7,105 nucleotides of DNA. Source: Arcobacter sp. (GTDB taxonomy: Bacteria; Campylobacterota; Campylobacteria; Campylobacterales; Arcobacteraceae). The notes under the pieces are model-generated. The model was not told where the DNA came from, made no database searches, and saw only the letters and a list, made by a program, of their open reading frames with translations. The stretch lies in NCBI GenBank assembly GCA_030635995.1, contig DAOVXU010000084.1, forward strand, positions 1 through 7,105. Direction: 5' to 3'. The translations under genes and the position numbers were made by a program. Every line of letters begins with the position of its first letter. The first letter of the stretch is position 1. Below, one piece after another: positions 6,292 through 7,105 of this stretch.

Positions 6292-7105
6292 ATGAATAAA
6301 ACAATACAAATACTAAAAGAAAATAATTTATTAAAAGTGATAGATGAGCCTCTTGATATAAATCTTGAGATTCCTCATATTGCATATATAGAAGTAAAAC
6401 AAGAAGTTAGTAAAGCTCTTTTATTTACTAATCCTATCGATAAAAAAAATAATAAAACATTTGATACTCCCGTACTTATGAATGTTTTTTGTTGCCCAAA
6501 AGCTGTTGAACTTTTTATAGGTAAAGCAGATGAGATAGCTTCTGAGATAGAGGGATTACTTAAAATGAAACCACCAGTTGGTTTTATGGGTAAGATTGAT
6601 ATGTTTAAGAAATTATTTAATCTTAAAAATGTACCACCTAAAAGATTAAATAAAAAAGGTGAATGTCAAGAGATAATAAAACTAGGTGATGAAGCTAAAC
6701 TTAGTGATCTGCCAGTACTTACTACTTGGGAACAAGATGGTGGTCCTTTTATCACAATGGGGCAAGTTTATACTCAGTCACTTGATGGTGAGATGGTAAA
6801 TCTTGGAATGTATAGACTTCAAGTTTATGATAAAAATCATCTTGGTATGCACTGGCAAATTCACAAAGATTCTTCACACTTTTTTGATCAGTATCAAAAA
6901 GCTGGTAAAAAGATGCCTGTTTCTATTGCTATTGGTGGTAATCCACTCTATACGTGGTGCGCTACCGCTCCACTTCCTTATGGCGTAAATGAGCTACTAA
7001 TGTATGGTCTTATAACTAAAACACCGGCAAGGATTGTTAAATCTTTAACTACCCCTCTTTATATCCCAGAGGATGTTGATTACGTTATCGAGGGTTGGGT
7101 TGACA
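6292..7105 (+). CDS. ubiD: UbiD-family decarboxylase, probable menaquinone biosynthesis (3' end outside window)
   Basis: The frame is open from this ATG to the window edge, giving the first 271 residues of a protein that in this family runs to roughly 490-610. UbiD enzymes use prenylated FMN and a divalent metal to decarboxylate aromatic acids. Family signatures visible are LGMYRLQVYDKNHLGMHW (171-188), the IHKDSSH segment, SIAIGGNP (211-218), TAPLP followed by NELLMYG (233-239), and VIEGWVD at the edge. By position, Asn170 and Arg175 match the prFMN/metal-site Asn and Arg of the family, Glu234 the metal-binding Glu, and Glu267 a catalytic Glu. In E. coli UbiD acts in ubiquinone synthesis. 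Campylobacterota generally make menaquinone by the futalosine route, where the homologue is called MqnL, so that role is the better guess. The N-terminus MNKTIQILKENN followed by IDEPLDINLEIPHIAYIE fits the family start. No UbiX-type partner is visible. Confidence 0.92.
   Translation, partial: MNKTIQILKENNLLKVIDEPLDINLEIPHIAYIEVKQEVSKALLFTNPIDKKNNKTFDTPVLMNVFCCPKAVELFIGKADEIASEIEGLLKMKPPVGFMGKIDMFKKLFNLKNVPPKRLNKKGECQEIIKLGDEAKLSDLPVLTTWEQDGGPFITMGQVYTQSLDGEMVNLGMYRLQVYDKNHLGMHWQIHKDSSHFFDQYQKAGKKMPVSIAIGGNPLYTWCATAPLPYGVNELLMYGLITKTPARIVKSLTTPLYIPEDVDYVIEGWVD

Noticed and set aside
6803..6988. 61-codon plus-strand ORF
   Set aside because: It sits out of frame inside the UbiD-family gene, whose frame carries clear family motifs through this stretch.
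1..7105. CRISPR arrays, tRNA/rRNA genes, insertion sequences or attachment sites
   Set aside because: I read both strands and saw no regularly spaced repeats, cloverleaf-like genes, transposase frames or long direct/inverted repeats. Codon use and base composition look even across the window.

Overview
The window looks like chromosomal DNA from a Campylobacterota member, most likely Arcobacter-like or a near relative. The reasons are the very low G+C, the AT-rich spacers, promoters that amount to little more than a TATAAT box, and gene families typical of that phylum. These include a histidine kinase with an HQWRQPL phosphoacceptor motif and a UbiD-family decarboxylase resembling those used with the futalosine menaquinone route. 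The assignment is inference from style and protein similarity; there is no rRNA or other marker gene here.

Layout. Positions 1-271 (+) hold the C-terminal end of a WD40/beta-propeller-like protein that begins outside the window. It converges on a 618-residue soluble sensor histidine kinase (305-2161, minus), which has four N-terminal CBS domains and a PAS-like domain before its kinase core. The 33-bp gap between the two carries an AT-only terminator that can work in both directions. A 186-bp AT-rich divergent spacer (2162-2347) separates the kinase from a tightly packed plus-strand cluster: nfo (endonuclease IV), rimO (S12 methylthiotransferase), a small DUF309-like protein, and an SH3-NlpC/P60 lipoprotein. 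Gaps in this cluster are +9, -8 and -7 bp, so it is very probably one operon driven by a TATAAT promoter just upstream of nfo. After a 32-bp gap comes a UbiD-family decarboxylase (6292 onward), cut off by the window end. An extended -10 box sits so close to its start codon that its mRNA may be leaderless.

How the genes relate. The four cluster genes are housekeeping functions in different compartments: DNA repair, ribosome modification, an unknown cytosolic role, and cell-envelope peptidoglycan processing. I see no shared pathway, only shared transcription and translation. The kinase has no response regulator beside it, so its partner lies elsewhere. I find no mobile element, CRISPR array, tRNA, rRNA or clear sign of recent transfer, and nothing that amounts to a new multi-gene system. 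The two points most worth a second look are the four-CBS kinase and the possible leaderless start of the decarboxylase gene.
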